DNA of 6,644 nt from Bacillota bacterium (lineage in GTDB: Bacteria > Bacillota > UBA4882 > UBA10575), in contig JAAZDX010000070.1 in NCBI GenBank assembly GCA_012512605.1, forward strand, positions 1 to 6,644, in the 5' to 3' direction. The notes under the pieces were generated by a model. The model did not search any database, was not told the DNA's origin, and saw only the letters and a program-made list of their open reading frames with translations. Below, piece by piece: positions 6,318 to 6,644 of this stretch (positions are counted from its first letter, which is position 1; every line of letters begins with the position of its first letter). The translations under genes were made by a program, and so were the position numbers.

Positions 6318-6644
6318 TCAGCTCCCCGCTTTTGTTTTATCAATTAAAGCGGCCAAACCCTTTGCCCCTTGTTTATTCAAATGCACACCATCCACCGTGA
6401 CAGTTAGTTTCCTTCTGTTACTTATCATGGTTGATAAGCCCAGGAAAGTAGTGGTGAAGACATCAAGCCGCACATCGTTTGTATCTTTTGTCATAAAATA
6501 ATCACTCTCGAACCCCCGGCTCTTAATCACTTCCTTTTGCCATCCATTGAAATCAACGTAGGAAACGCCTTGTTTAGCACATAATTTCTTTAATAACTCG
6601 TTGTGCTCATCAACCTGGGAATTTAGCTCGTTCTTAAGATTTTC
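6318..6644 (-). CDS. SGNH/GDSL-type hydrolase, C-terminal part (N-terminus off the right edge)
   Basis: The frame is open from the window edge to a TGA at 6318-6320 and gives 108 residues of a larger protein. The signature DGVHLNKQGAKGLAALI (visible residues 85-101) matches the last block of SGNH hydrolases, where the Asp and His of DxxH (D85, H88) complete the Ser-Asp-His catalytic set. GVSYVDFNGW (26-35) fits the preceding beta-strand region of the fold. The Ser (GDS), Gly and Asn blocks must lie beyond the edge, so activity cannot be judged. Family members are esterases, lipases or carbohydrate acetyl-esterases, many acting on cell-wall or extracellular sugars; the substrate here is unknown. 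A GTG at 6530 is in frame, but the open frame and family-like sequence upstream of it argue that it is internal. The stretch looks more AT-rich than the his genes. It is followed by the small membrane protein after 42 nt. Confidence 0.75.
   Translation of the reverse strand, partial: ENLKNELNSQVDEHNELLKKLCAKQGVSYVDFNGWQKEVIKSRGFESDYFMTKDTNDVRLDVFTTTFLGLSTMISNRRKLTVTVDGVHLNKQGAKGLAALIDKTKAGS

Noticed and set aside
6326..6352. Inverted repeat CCGCTTT-N13-AAAGCGG at the end of the SGNH hydrolase gene as a terminator
   Set aside because: The arms lie within the coding region before the stop and no U-tract follows in the direction of transcription; chance or coding-driven symmetry is more likely.
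1..6644. CRISPR arrays, insertion sequences, tRNA or rRNA genes
   Set aside because: No direct repeat array, transposase-like frame or recognisable RNA gene was seen on either strand.

Overview
The window is a run of genes all on the minus strand, so it reads from right to left. It looks like a Bacillota (Firmicutes) chromosome, probably an anaerobic Clostridia-like lineage. The reasons are strong GGAGG-type Shine-Dalgarno sites before nearly every gene, a short-form HisG paired with a HisZ regulatory subunit, a compact monofunctional his operon and mid-range base composition. The phylum-level guess is inference; nothing here fixes genus or species.

Layout in the direction of transcription: (1) 6644-6318, the C-terminal 108 residues of an SGNH/GDSL-type hydrolase, cut by the window edge. 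(2) 6275-6126, a 49-residue single-pass membrane protein of unknown function with a GTG start. (3) 6125-6065, a spacer with a good sigma-A-like -10 box (TATAAT) and a small palindrome over the putative -35. (4) 6064-5159, an acetamidase/formamidase family protein. (5) 5158-5101, a short spacer with a 7-bp inverted repeat. (6) 5100-1, the histidine biosynthesis genes hisZ, hisG, hisD, hisB, hisA and hisF; hisF runs off the left edge. No stretch over 300 bases lacks a gene.

The his genes are tightly packed: an 11-nt gap, 4-nt overlap, 14-nt overlap, 31-nt gap and 30-nt gap, in that order. They are probably one translationally coupled transcript. HisZ+HisG start the pathway (PRPP + ATP), HisA isomerises ProFAR, HisF makes IGP and AICAR, HisB dehydrates IGP, and HisD makes the last two oxidations to histidine. 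Catalytic residues are intact in every his gene as far as it is visible.

The main oddity is what is missing. hisH, the glutaminase partner of HisF, usually lies between hisB and hisA; here that junction is 31 nt. hisC is also absent from the hisD-hisB junction, where the two genes overlap. The leader before hisZ is 58 nt, too short for a T-box riboswitch, so the operon may be read from the promoter upstream of the amidase gene. An ammonia-releasing amidase beside a his operon lacking its local glutaminase is a suggestive but unproven pairing. I see no mobile element, CRISPR array, RNA gene or clearly new multi-gene system.
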